Shown in pieces: positions 48,401 to 58,400 of a DNA stretch of 64,000 nucleotides (its first letter is position 1; every line of letters starts with the position of its first letter). The translations under genes and the position numbers were made by a program. Origin of the DNA: Draconibacterium mangrovi (GTDB lineage: Bacteria > Bacteroidota > Bacteroidia > Bacteroidales > Prolixibacteraceae); the NCBI RefSeq assembly GCF_010586825.1, contig NZ_JAAAGB010000005.1, forward strand, positions 372,001-436,000, given 5' to 3'. The notes below the pieces were generated by a model. The model was not told the DNA's origin. It saw nothing but the letters and a program-made list of their open reading frames with translations, and did not search any database.

Positions 48401-49113
48401 TGGTAGAATTTGTATGAGACTGGTGAAAAACTAAATGAGTTGATTATTTTTTTCTGATCTCCCAGCATTCTGTCGAGATTGGAAATACTTAATTTAGTTT
48501 CGTCAGCATTACACATCGCCTGGCCCGACATGTTCGATCCTCGCTTTTCATCAAGAACGGTCCAGTTTTCACCATCATCAGATGCCGAACAAACAAACTG
48601 CCATTTACCCGATTTCTTTTTATCGGATGCCACCAACATGCCGATCACATCAATTTCTGATATCTCAGGAAACGCGGTGTCTCCACCTGTTTCGAATTGT
48701 ATCCACACTTCATTGCCTTCCAAAATTATTGGTGTAACTACATTGTGGTCAAGTAGGTATTCCCTCTGATTTTTAGGTACAACACCTGAGTTGGTTGATA
48801 CCGAAATCCAGTTTGGCTCTTCTTTTTCAATAATGCCATCAGTAATAAGCTGAGCTGTTAGGTTGTAATCATAGCTTGAAGAATGGTATGCCGGCCTGTT
48901 TTTGGCCAGGTTTCGGTAATTTTCATCAGCAGCCACCATTTCAGGCGAAGCATCTTCTGCCGGATTTCCCGGGTAAATTCCAATACCACGGGTGTAAGTT
49001 TCATTTTTCTCCTGACATCCGACCAGGAGCGATACAAAGAAAATAAATAGTAAGGGATACAACTCTACCCGGTTTAATCTTAAGAAATAAAAAAGTTGAT
49101 TGTGTTTTTTCAT
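45496..49113 (-). CDS. Multidomain GH2 lipoprotein (mannosidase/exo-glucosaminidase-like)
   Basis: This 1205-residue lipoprotein (signal [13 protein letters not shown], Cys about residue 33) has two discoidin/F5-8-type domains at about 60-265 and 268-372 (second: [21 protein letters not shown] ... [10 protein letters not shown]) and then a full GH2 enzyme from about 390. The GH2 part has the sandwich domain ([31 protein letters not shown]), the barrel with [28 protein letters not shown], the acid/base Glu in [12 protein letters not shown] (about 827) and the nucleophile Glu in [10 protein letters not shown] (about 899). [19 protein letters not shown] is typical of GH2 beta-mannosidases, mannosylglycoprotein endo-mannosidases and exo-glucosaminidases, not of LacZ. 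It is transcribed in the same direction as the hybrid regulator upstream and probably belongs to the 49680-64000 locus. Confidence 0.85.
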   Translation of the reverse strand: [1205 protein letters not shown]

Positions 49114-49154
49114 TATTTTGATTTATAGAATTTATTTATGCATAGTTCAATTGG

Positions 49155-49232
49155 TTCTGTCGTATTAATCCGACACGATTTTCAAAATTATATTTTATTA
49201 TAAATAATGAAGCCAAAGATTAAAAGGTTTTA
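49155..49232 (+). repeat. 78-bp dispersed repeat, copy 2
   Basis: Same length as, and about nine mismatches from, the block at 10407-10484, beginning TTCTGTCGTATTAATCC. No transposase remains are visible next to it. It lies in the 566-base gap upstream of the GH2 gene. It is probably a solo end of the same IS6-type element. The rest of this gap holds only the hairpin at 49384. Confidence 0.65.
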
Positions 49233-49383
49233 TACGTTAATGATTAATGCCGCAGAGCCGGTATCTGTTATTTTAGGTGGAGTTTTCTGTATGTAATAAG
49301 AACAACTAAGTTCTATAAACTTAAATATAGGAGGTATTAAGCTAAAGTAGAGTTGAGATTGTCTGTCTGGCTATGACTTAAAA

Positions 49384-49421
49384 TAAAAGCCAGTATAATT
49401 CTTTAATCTATACTGGCTTAT
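49384..49421 (-). terminator. Intrinsic terminator downstream of the second hybrid regulator
   Basis: On the minus strand TAAGCCAGTATA and TATACTGGCTT form an eleven-pair stem followed by TTATTTT. It lies about 260 bases after the regulator stop and before the GH2 gene, so the two minus-strand genes are probably separate units. Confidence 0.7.
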
Positions 49422-49679
49422 GATTCTCTCTCGGTGCCCCGTAAAGGAAGATTTTGTATTTTGTTATGCTCTTAAAGTCAGTATGTTGCAAGAGTTGGAA
49501 ATTTTTGTTCTCGATAAAGTCTCTCCTATTATTCAATACTATTTCTGTAACAAATTTACATAAATTGGAATAAAAAATTATAGTTGTAAGACCTTGAATA
49601 ATGGTATTATTTATGTTTTATATTGTTGGTTTCCTATTATGGTATTTAAGGGACATTATAATGTCAATACTTTGGTTGT

Positions 49680-52600
49680 TTAGTTACGATCGATTTTCGA
49701 TGGATTCTTACCAAACTCTTTACTAAAGCAAATGGTGAAATAATTCGGATCGGTGAATCCAACCATATAGGACGCTTCCGAAACCATTAATCCTTCATTT
49801 TTAATCAGTTCAAACGCTTTTTTTAACCGAATGGATTTAATAAGGCTATTAGGTGTTTGTCCGGTGAGCGACTTAATTTTTCGGTTTAGTTGGGTTCTGC
49901 TTATTGAAAAATGCCTCGCAATTGTCTCTACATTGAGGTTCTGATTTGAAAGGTTATCATCAAGAAACAACTTCAACGCATCGATAAATTCAATGTCTCT
50001 TTTGCTGATCTTATTTTCGTTTCCATTGCTTTGTTCAACGCCTAAGAAACGGTTGCGAAGTTTTTTTCTGTTTTTTAAGATTGCGAGAACTGAAGTTTCC
50101 AGCAGATCGATGGAGAATGGTTTTGTAATATAAGCATCTGCTCCGGTAGTTAGGCCTTTTATTTGTTGCTCTGTTGTGCTGTTAGAAGTAAGCATTACTA
50201 CCGGAATATGTGAGGTGTCAAAATTATTTCGTATTTCATTGCATAGCTCATAACCGTTCATATTCGGCATTAGAATATCGCTTATTATAATATCAGGAAG
50301 CTTCTCTTTGGCTAATTTCAACCCTTGCTGGCCGTCATCTGCACTGTATACTTTAAAGTTTTTATCAAAGAAATCAACCAGGTATTCGCGAAGTTCCTGA
50401 TTGTCTTCCACCAATAACACTTTAGGTAAATTGTAACGGTTATGTTTGTTTTTTTCAAAGTCATATGTGTTTTCTGTATCGTCTTCACGTTTGAACGGCA
50501 AACTGGTTTCTGCTTTTTCGATTTCAGATTCAACAAATAAATGTTTTTCTGCCGGAATACTTACCGTAAATGTAGTTCCAACGCCTTCTTTTGAATTTAG
50601 TGCTATAGTTCCGCGATGAAGCTCAACCAGATCTTTTACAATTGAAAGCCCTATCCCGGTACCTTTAATTTCGCTTCCTTCATGTTTATCGTATTGATAG
50701 AACCGGTTAAATATTTTTTCGTGTTCTGCATCCGGAATTCCAACACCTGTATCTTTTACACTTAATTTCAGATAAATATGGTTGTCAACTTTCTCCTCTT
50801 CTGCGCTTAAAAATACTTTACCGTCTGCTGTTGTATACTTGCTTGCATTCGATAATAAATTCCACAAAATCTGTTCGATTTTTTTTGAATCGATATATAC
50901 ATTATTCTGAACGGTTGAATTTCGCTCAAAGTGAATTGCTTTGTTTTTAAATTCCTTTTCAAAAGCCTGATATATATTCTCTATTAATAAGTTGATGTTT
51001 GTTTCCCCTACTTTTAATGGAAGTTGGTTATTTGATAGCTTTCTAAAATCAAGGAGGTCGGTAATCAATTTGTAAAGTCTCTTTGCATTTCGCTTTATTA
51101 TTAGCAGTTTTTCTTTTTCAGAACTACGTATGTTTTCCGAGCGCAGTAATTCATTAACAGGTGCATCGATCAGGGTAAGAGGGGTCTTTAAATCGTGCGA
51201 TACATTGGTAAAAAATACCAGTTTCTTCTCAGTCAACTGACGCTCGGCGTTCACTTTAAACTCCGACATTTCAACCTCTTTTTTTAACTTCAACCGGTTT
51301 GTATAGGCATACATCGATCCAAATACTATTGCAATAACACCAATAACATAACCAACAATTGCATACCAGCTTAAATACCAGGGAGGGTTAATCTGAATAA
51401 TCAGTTGGGTTGGGATCTCGCTCCACACATTACTTTTATTCGTGCATTTAACTTGAAAAGTATATTTACCGGGTGAAAGATTGGTGTAAGTAGTATGTTT
51501 TGTTTCTCCCAGGTATATCCAGTCTTCTTCAAGGCCCTGTAAGCGATACCGGTAATTATTGTATTTGGGTAAATTTTTGTCTTTAGAGAAAAAATGTATT
51601 GTAAATGAATTTCTGTTGTACGGTAAATGAATTTCCCCCGTTTCTTCAAGCGGGCGATTTAAAACCGGGATATCATCTATTTGTTTAATGCTTTGGTTAT
51701 GAAAAGTGATATCGGAAATGATTACCTGGGTTTGAGAAGTATCAGGTTTTACTTTTTCAGGATCAACAAAAGTAAATCCTGCGTTTGAAGCAAAAATAAT
51801 TTTCCCCTCGTCGGTGATTACCGATGCACGTGCTGAAAATTCATTGGCCGAAAGACCATGTTCATGATTAAAGATAAGTATTTCCCCGGTTTCCATCTCG
51901 AACCTGCAAAGTCCGGCGATGGTGCTTATCCACAAGTATTTATTATCGGTACATTCTATTCGAAGTAAGGTGTTGGTGGGCAAACCTTGTTCACTTGTCC
52001 ATTTGTCAAACTCACGTCCATTTTCCGACATTCGAATAAGGCCCTGTGTTTGCGTTGCGAGCCAATAATATCCATTTCTGTCGTGGTAGAAATCATTTAA
52101 TTTGAAAGTGATTCTGTTGTTAATTTCCGGAAAATTGTTTTCAAGAATACCTTTCTCTAAATTAACGGTGTACAAGCCATAAGCCCTCAATAAAGCCAAT
52201 GTTTCTCCTTCCTGATTCTCCCTTAAAGAAGTTGGTTCAAGATTTTTTCTTGGTTGTCCGTCGATGGTTAATGTGATTGGTGTCACCTTTTCTGACTTCA
52301 GATTAAAATTTAGAAGATTTTTGTCTGTATAATGAGTTCCAATCAGCAGATTATCCCCCTCGCATTGATGTAATGATACAATACGCTGCATATTTGTGCC
52401 ATCCTCGCCACACGGCTTGTAACTGCGAATAAGCTTTAAGTCAGAAGTATATTTTCCGAGTAATCCGTCGTAAGTTCCTATCCAAAAATTATTCTCTTCA
52501 TGGCTATGAAGTGCTGTAACTTTCGAACCCTTCAAATCTTTTTTTATTCGGTTCATGAATAAATTGGAAAATGCGCCCGTGTTTTCTTCGAGAATTGACA

Positions 52601-53654
52601 GGCCATAGTTGGTGCCCAAAAAGATTCTATTACCTTTTTTAAAAACCGAAACTCCTTCTTTAGCAACCAACGAATTCCGGTTTCCCGGTTCAGGAATGAT
52701 GTTTTTAAATGGTGACGTATCATCCAATATACACACTAAGCCGGCACCATATGTGGCTATCCATACTTCATTATCCTGGCCAAGATAAATATCATAAATA
52801 CTATTGCTTTGTAGTTTCGAATTTTTTGGATATCCGTGCTTTATGGACCGTATATAATTAAGCTTTTCATCCAGTATAATAATTCCGCTGCCATCAGTCG
52901 CCAACCAAAATTCATCATCTACTTTTTCTATTTCCAAAATAGAATGGTGGTTGGAAATTTTTATTTCCGTCTCTTTATTATCTTCGTTTATTACAAATAA
53001 CTGCCCGTTGTGGCATCCGAAAAAAAGAATACCATCAATTTCCCTGATCAATGGAACTAACTTGCCTTCCAGATAATTCTTTTCGATACCTTTTCCTGAA
53101 TTGCCAGACTGAAATTTAATCCCATCATATCCATTTGTGTACCATATCCCTTTCTCCGTTACAACAAATTCACGAATATAAGTACCTGATATTAGTTCAA
53201 TCAATCCATCGGGTTCCACTTTCCATACCTTGTTTTGGGACGCAAAATAGATAGCGTTCTTGAAGTTGGATAAGGATTCGATAAAACCTTCATACTTTAT
53301 TTCAAACCGGTCTTTTAAGCGGTTGTATGAATATAAGCCCTGGTCACTTGAGAGCCAAAGATTATTATCGGGGTCAATGATGAGCTTTCTGATTATTTGT
53401 CCGTTCAACTGCTCATAATTACGAAAAACACTTCCGTTGTAACGCGCAACACCATTACCTGTTCCAACCCATAAATAGCCATATTTGTCCTGTTCTATAC
53501 AGGTAACTAAATTTCGCGGAAGTCCGTCAATGTCCGTAAAATATATGTATTTGCCTCGTTCAGTTGAAAAAACCAGTTGTGGTGAAATGACTACAAACAG
53601 TATTACAACAAAACAAAACAGTAAGAAAGGTTTTGTTATCAGTTTATCTTTCAT
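49680..53654 (-). CDS. Hybrid two-component system regulator (HTCS)
   Basis: This 1324-residue regulator combines a periplasmic sensor of two beta-propellers (about 30-665; repeats such as YLWVGTGNGVARYNG and NFWIGTYDGLLGKYT), a Y_Y_Y domain (about 670-755, YTNLSPGKYTFQVKCTN), a membrane segment (about 762-785), HisKA with NVSHDLKTPLTLI (His about 818), HATPase with ILWNLLSNASKY and DTGVGIPD, a receiver with the acceptor Asp in IISDILMPNMNG (about 1124) and a C-terminal AraC HTH (LMVSEASYMVGFTDPNYFTICFSKEFGKNPS). Signal peptide: FLLFCFVVILFVVISPQLVFS. All catalytic residues are kept. It is divergent from the sulfatase-SusCD genes at 53919 across a 264-base control region and should switch them on in response to a glycan fragment. 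Confidence 0.95.
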   Translation of the reverse strand: MKDKLITKPFLLFCFVVILFVVISPQLVFSTERGKYIYFTDIDGLPRNLVTCIEQDKYGYLWVGTGNGVARYNGSVFRNYEQLNGQIIRKLIIDPDNNLWLSSDQGLYSYNRLKDRFEIKYEGFIESLSNFKNAIYFASQNKVWKVEPDGLIELISGTYIREFVVTEKGIWYTNGYDGIKFQSGNSGKGIEKNYLEGKLVPLIREIDGILFFGCHNGQLFVINEDNKETEIKISNHHSILEIEKVDDEFWLATDGSGIIILDEKLNYIRSIKHGYPKNSKLQSNSIYDIYLGQDNEVWIATYGAGLVCILDDTSPFKNIIPEPGNRNSLVAKEGVSVFKKGNRIFLGTNYGLSILEENTGAFSNLFMNRIKKDLKGSKVTALHSHEENNFWIGTYDGLLGKYTSDLKLIRSYKPCGEDGTNMQRIVSLHQCEGDNLLIGTHYTDKNLLNFNLKSEKVTPITLTIDGQPRKNLEPTSLRENQEGETLALLRAYGLYTVNLEKGILENNFPEINNRITFKLNDFYHDRNGYYWLATQTQGLIRMSENGREFDKWTSEQGLPTNTLLRIECTDNKYLWISTIAGLCRFEMETGEILIFNHEHGLSANEFSARASVITDEGKIIFASNAGFTFVDPEKVKPDTSQTQVIISDITFHNQSIKQIDDIPVLNRPLEETGEIHLPYNRNSFTIHFFSKDKNLPKYNNYRYRLQGLEEDWIYLGETKHTTYTNLSPGKYTFQVKCTNKSNVWSEIPTQLIIQINPPWYLSWYAIVGYVIGVIAIVFGSMYAYTNRLKLKKEVEMSEFKVNAERQLTEKKLVFFTNVSHDLKTPLTLIDAPVNELLRSENIRSSEKEKLLIIKRNAKRLYKLITDLLDFRKLSNNQLPLKVGETNINLLIENIYQAFEKEFKNKAIHFERNSTVQNNVYIDSKKIEQILWNLLSNASKYTTADGKVFLSAEEEKVDNHIYLKLSVKDTGVGIPDAEHEKIFNRFYQYDKHEGSEIKGTGIGLSIVKDLVELHRGTIALNSKEGVGTTFTVSIPAEKHLFVESEIEKAETSLPFKREDDTENTYDFEKNKHNRYNLPKVLLVEDNQELREYLVDFFDKNFKVYSADDGQQGLKLAKEKLPDIIISDILMPNMNGYELCNEIRNNFDTSHIPVVMLTSNSTTEQQIKGLTTGADAYITKPFSIDLLETSVLAILKNRKKLRNRFLGVEQSNGNENKISKRDIEFIDALKLFLDDNLSNQNLNVETIARHFSISRTQLNRKIKSLTGQTPNSLIKSIRLKKAFELIKNEGLMVSEASYMVGFTDPNYFTICFSKEFGKNPSKIDRN

Positions 53655-53918
53655 ATTCTAGGCTCGACAGCACCAAAATACAAATTTATTTCTCCTTCTA
53701 TGGAGAATTTGCTACAAACGTTTCGCGAATTTAAAGTCCATCTTTAAAATCCATCCATAAATCTTTAAATATGATTCATCAATGCTATAACATGTTAAAA
53801 AACATATGTATTGGTTGAAAATTCAAGATTCCAAAATCTATCCTCAAGATGTTTAATCCCGCCTGAAGATACTTTTACATCCGAATTAAAAAACGCAATC
53901 AATTTAACTAAATAGACC

Positions 53919-55370
53919 ATGAAGAAATATATGAGATTTCTATTAATTCTCATCCTTCCCATACAATCAATAAACTATTCGTTTAAAAATATTAGGCAAG
54001 ATGAAAACGAAAAGGATAAAATGAATGTCCTTTTTATTGCGGTTGATGATCTTCGACTGCAAGCTGGTGTTTATGGTCAGTCACAAATGATAACACCAAC
54101 TCTGGACAAGCTTGGCAGTGAGGGGGTCGTTTTTTCAAGAGCATATTGTAGCGTGCCGGTTTGCGGGGCATCAAGGGCAAGTTTACTGTCAGGATTACGT
54201 CCAACTCCAACACGCTTTATCGATTATTATACGAAAAAAGATGAAGATGCCCCTGATGTGCCAAGTTTGCCAATGTGGTTTAAAAATAATGGTTATACTA
54301 CTTTATCTCTAGGGAAAATTTACCATCATAACAACGACGACATAAATTCGTGGTCGGAAACTCCATATTTGCCTGTTGTTGGTATTGGTTGGCAAAGCTA
54401 TATTACTGACGAATCGAAAAAAATTGTTGAATCAAACAAAGATCCGTTAAATCCCCGCCGGATTATTGGTCCTGCATATGAATCTCCAAACGTCGAAGAC
54501 GATAAATATCCAGACGGTTTACTGGCCGAGAAAGCCATTGAGGATTTAAAGCATTTCTCGAAAACAGGCGAGCCTTTTTTTCTGGCCGTAGGGTTCTGGA
54601 AACCACACCTGCCATTTAATGCACCTAAAAAATACTGGGACTTGTACAACGAAGCCGAAATACAGGTAGCTGATAATCCTTATATACCCGAAAATGCACC
54701 TAAAGCAGCAATTCACCAATGGAATGAACTTCGCGTGTATGATGGTATACCCAAAGAAGGACCTGTTTCTGATTCTTTGGCGAAGAAGCTGATTCACGGT
54801 TATTACGCTTGTGTAAGTTATACCGACAATCAAATCGGTAAAGTTCTACATGAACTCGATCGGTTAGGATTGGCAGATAATACGATTGTGGTTTTATGGG
54901 GCGATCATGGCTGGCATTTGGGAGAACACGGTTTATGGTGTAAGCATTGTAATTTCGACAAAGTTTTAAATGCTCCCTTAATTGTTAAGGCGCCCGGAAA
55001 AGCAAAAGGTGCCCAAACAAATACCCTCGTTGAATTTATAGATATCTACCCAACACTTTGCGATTTAACCGGATTGAAACAACCGGCACATTTAGACGGC
55101 AAAAGTTTTGAACCGGTCTTAAAAGATCCTGAGATAAAGCATAAAGAAGTAGCCTTTAGCAGATATATCAATGGTGAATCAGTGATCACTGAAGAGTTTT
55201 TGTATACCACTTGGCTGAAAGACGGGAGATTTATTTCACAAATGCTTTACGACCGAAAAAATGATCCAGCCGAGAATATTAACGTGGCAGAAATGCCTGA
55301 ATATAAGAAGGTAGTTGATGAGATGAACCATTTGTTGGAGGGAAAAAATGCAACGCTTTCGAAAGACTAA
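53919..55370 (+). CDS. Family S1 sulfatase, iduronate-2-sulfatase-like
   Basis: This 483-residue enzyme has an N-terminal hydrophobic signal (MRFLLILILPIQSINY). The core begins NVLFIAVDDLRLQAGVYG, and the formylglycine motif reads CGASR (about residue 82; VCGASRASLLSG), the Ala variant of C-x-(P/A)-S-R used by iduronate-2-sulfatase-like members. GKIYHHNNDD near 130, GFWKPHLPF near 226 and LWGDHGWHLGEHGLWCKH near 326 are the standard metal and sulfate ligands of this subgroup. Length is normal. It is the first gene rightwards from the hybrid regulator and stands 127 bases before a SusC, so it probably removes a sulfate from the glycan imported by that pair. Activity on a uronic acid is only a family-based guess. 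Confidence 0.92.
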   Translation: MKKYMRFLLILILPIQSINYSFKNIRQDENEKDKMNVLFIAVDDLRLQAGVYGQSQMITPTLDKLGSEGVVFSRAYCSVPVCGASRASLLSGLRPTPTRFIDYYTKKDEDAPDVPSLPMWFKNNGYTTLSLGKIYHHNNDDINSWSETPYLPVVGIGWQSYITDESKKIVESNKDPLNPRRIIGPAYESPNVEDDKYPDGLLAEKAIEDLKHFSKTGEPFFLAVGFWKPHLPFNAPKKYWDLYNEAEIQVADNPYIPENAPKAAIHQWNELRVYDGIPKEGPVSDSLAKKLIHGYYACVSYTDNQIGKVLHELDRLGLADNTIVVLWGDHGWHLGEHGLWCKHCNFDKVLNAPLIVKAPGKAKGAQTNTLVEFIDIYPTLCDLTGLKQPAHLDGKSFEPVLKDPEIKHKEVAFSRYINGESVITEEFLYTTWLKDGRFISQMLYDRKNDPAENINVAEMPEYKKVVDEMNHLLEGKNATLSKD

Positions 55371-55497
55371 AAACGAAAAATAACAGGCTATAACCAAAAC
55401 CGGATATACTACGATAAGCAAAATAGCAAAACATGGTCTAAGTACCACTGATACCGGGAACTTAACTAAATATAATTAATCATCAAAAAATGAATTT

Positions 55498-58400
55498 ATG
55501 AAAGAAAAACTAACGTTTTTTCCTTCTTCCAAAACCGGGAAGGGAAACAAATTTAGCCGAAAAGCTGTTTGCATTGCGTTTTTTCTTTTAGCTCCTCTGG
55601 TTTTTGTTAATGCAAACGAAAACCATGAAAAAGCTAATGGAAAACCAGAGCATATTGACCGGCTAAATGATTATTCCGAGCAAGCAGAAAAAAACATTAC
55701 AGGCGTTGTTGTTGATGCTGAAGGAAATGCTATGCCCGGAGTTACGGTTTATGTAAAAGGAACTACAACCGGAACAGTTACAGATATTGATGGTAAGTAC
55801 TCAATACGTTCGAAAAATGAGGAAGACATTCTGGTTTTCACTTTTATTGGAATGACATCTCAAGAAATACCTGTAACCGGCAAAACCGTGATTTCTGTAA
55901 CGATGGAGAATGCAACGGAGTTGCTTGACGATGTTGTTGTGGTAGGTTACGGTGTACAGAAAAAGGAAAGTGTGGTGGGGGCGATTACCCAGGCAACAGG
56001 AGAAGAACTGCTTCAAGCCGGTGGTGTAACCAACGTGGGGGAAGCTCTGCAAGGTAGACTGCCTGGTGTAACCACCATATACTCGAGTGGTTTACCAGGT
56101 GAAAGCGATCCGCAGATTTTCATTCGAGGGCAGAGCTCATGGAACGGTTCAGGCCAGCCACTTATTTTAGTTGATGGTGTTGAACGTAGTATGAGCGACA
56201 TCGATTTAAATGAAATCGACCAGATTTCGGTTTTAAAAGATGCTTCAGCAACTGCCGTTTTTGGCGTAAAAGGTGCAAATGGAGTTATCCTAATCACCAC
56301 CAAAAGAGGTAAAACAGGAAAGGCCCAACTTACCTTGTCAGCCAACTCCACAATAAAAATGCCATCGAAACTACCTAACAAGCTGGATTCATATGATGCA
56401 ATTATGATAGGTAATGAGTCTATCATGCGCGAGCTAATGTACGCTCCAGGTTCATGGGATCAGTACACACCGATGACAATTGCTGATAAATACCGCAATC
56501 CTGCATCAATAGAAGAAGGTTATCAGTACCCAAATATAGATTGGGCCGACGAACTTTTAAAGGATTTTGCGACAGATTATCGTGTTAATTTATCGGTTCG
56601 TGGTGGTTCTGATTTTGCCAAATATTTTGGCAGTTTATCTTACCAGGCAATAAACGATATTTTTAACGGAAGTAAATACCCGAACAAAAAAGGTTACGAA
56701 AGTGGCTATAATTACAACAGGTTTAACTATAGAAGTAATCTGGATTTTAACATTACCAAAACCACAACATTCTCGGTTAATCTCTCCGGGTTCTTAGGAA
56801 TACAGGAAAAGCCTCAGGAAGATCTGAGATTGGCAGTAAGTTCGATTTACGAATTGGCACCATCAATTTATACCCCTTTATATCCCGATGGATACTATGG
56901 TTCAGAGGTTAGCTTTGATTGGAACCTTAAAAATCCAATAGTAAGCCTTACCAGTGCAGGATACAATACTTATAATAAGGTTCAGATCAACAGTGACTTT
57001 TTGTTGGATCAAAAACTGGATTTTATCACCGAAGGATTAAGTTTTAAAGGGAAGTTGTCTTATGACAATGATATGACAAGCAGTCAACAATTGAGCGATC
57101 CGGCTATTAGTGGCTATGAAAACTTAGTCTTTAGAGTGTACAATGGCGATGAAGAATTAATTATTTCGCCTCCAGGGATAAACGATTTCGATTTTGTTGT
57201 ACAACCCTGGACATTAAACAATATGCAGGTGCAGAACGGCACTCGAATGCGTAGATTAAATTATGAGTTATCGCTGAACTACAACCGAATATTTGCAAAA
57301 AAACATAATCTGTCAGCACTCTTCCTTTTTAAAAGAGAAGAATTTGCGATTGGCAATATGTTTCCACGATTTCGTGAAGACTGGGTCGGCCGTATAACTT
57401 ATAATTATGATTCAAGATATTTTATCGATGTAAACGGAGCCTACAATGGATCTGAGAAATTCGGTACTGGCTATCGTTTCGATCTTTTCCCCTCGGCAGC
57501 TTTGGGTTGGATGGTTTCAAACGAGACCTTTATGAAAGGTCTGACCTGGTTGGACAAACTTAAAATTAGAGGTTCGTATGGTCTGGTTGGAGACGACAAC
57601 TTTTCAGGCCGATGGAAATATATGACCCAATGGGGAAGTGGTAATTATGCGTTTCTGGTACCAAGCCAGTTTGATGGGAGATCACCTTATTTATGGTATA
57701 AAGAGGTAAGTGTTGGTAATCCTGATTTGCAGTGGGAAACAGCCATAAAATCGAATATCGGGCTTGAGGTTTCCCTGTGGGAAAACATGGTTACTGCTGA
57801 TTTTGACTACTTTATGGAAGACCGGGATAACATTCTGATTTCAGGCAATCAACGCAGTGTCCCCGACTTTTACGGAACAGCACCTCCAGACTTTAACAGC
57901 GGACAGGTAGAGGTAAGAGGTTATGAATTGGTTCTGGGATTTAATTATAAATTCAAAAATGGAATTAAAACTTGGGTAAACTATAGTTTTACTGATGCGA
58001 AAGACAAAATAATCTACAAAGAAGATCCTGCCTTGCGCCCATTCTACCAAAAAGCGGAAGGATATCCTATCGGACAAACAAGAAAACCTATAGCAGGTGA
58101 TCTAATGACCAGCTGGGACGATGTTTATATGTCAACGCCGCTTGCGTCAAATCAGGGGTATCGCCGAATTGGTTATTACGATTATGTAGATTTTGATGCT
58201 GATGGTGCTTATAATGGTGCCTATGATAACGCTCCTTATGGTTACACTAATCGTCCCGAAAGAACCTGGAACCTGACCGCTGGAGCAGGGTATAAAGGAT
58301 TTAATATAATGGTACAATTGTATGGGACACAAAATGCCACCAGACAATACGACACAAGAACTTTTGAAAAACAGACTGACTTGTTTTTTGCTCATAAGTT

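Noticed and set aside
10872-49287. AAAACTCCACC at 10872 and GGTGGAGTTTT at 49277 as further shared insertion-sequence sequence
   Set aside because: Only 11 bases match, and their orientation relative to the 78-bp block is opposite in the two places; this may be chance.
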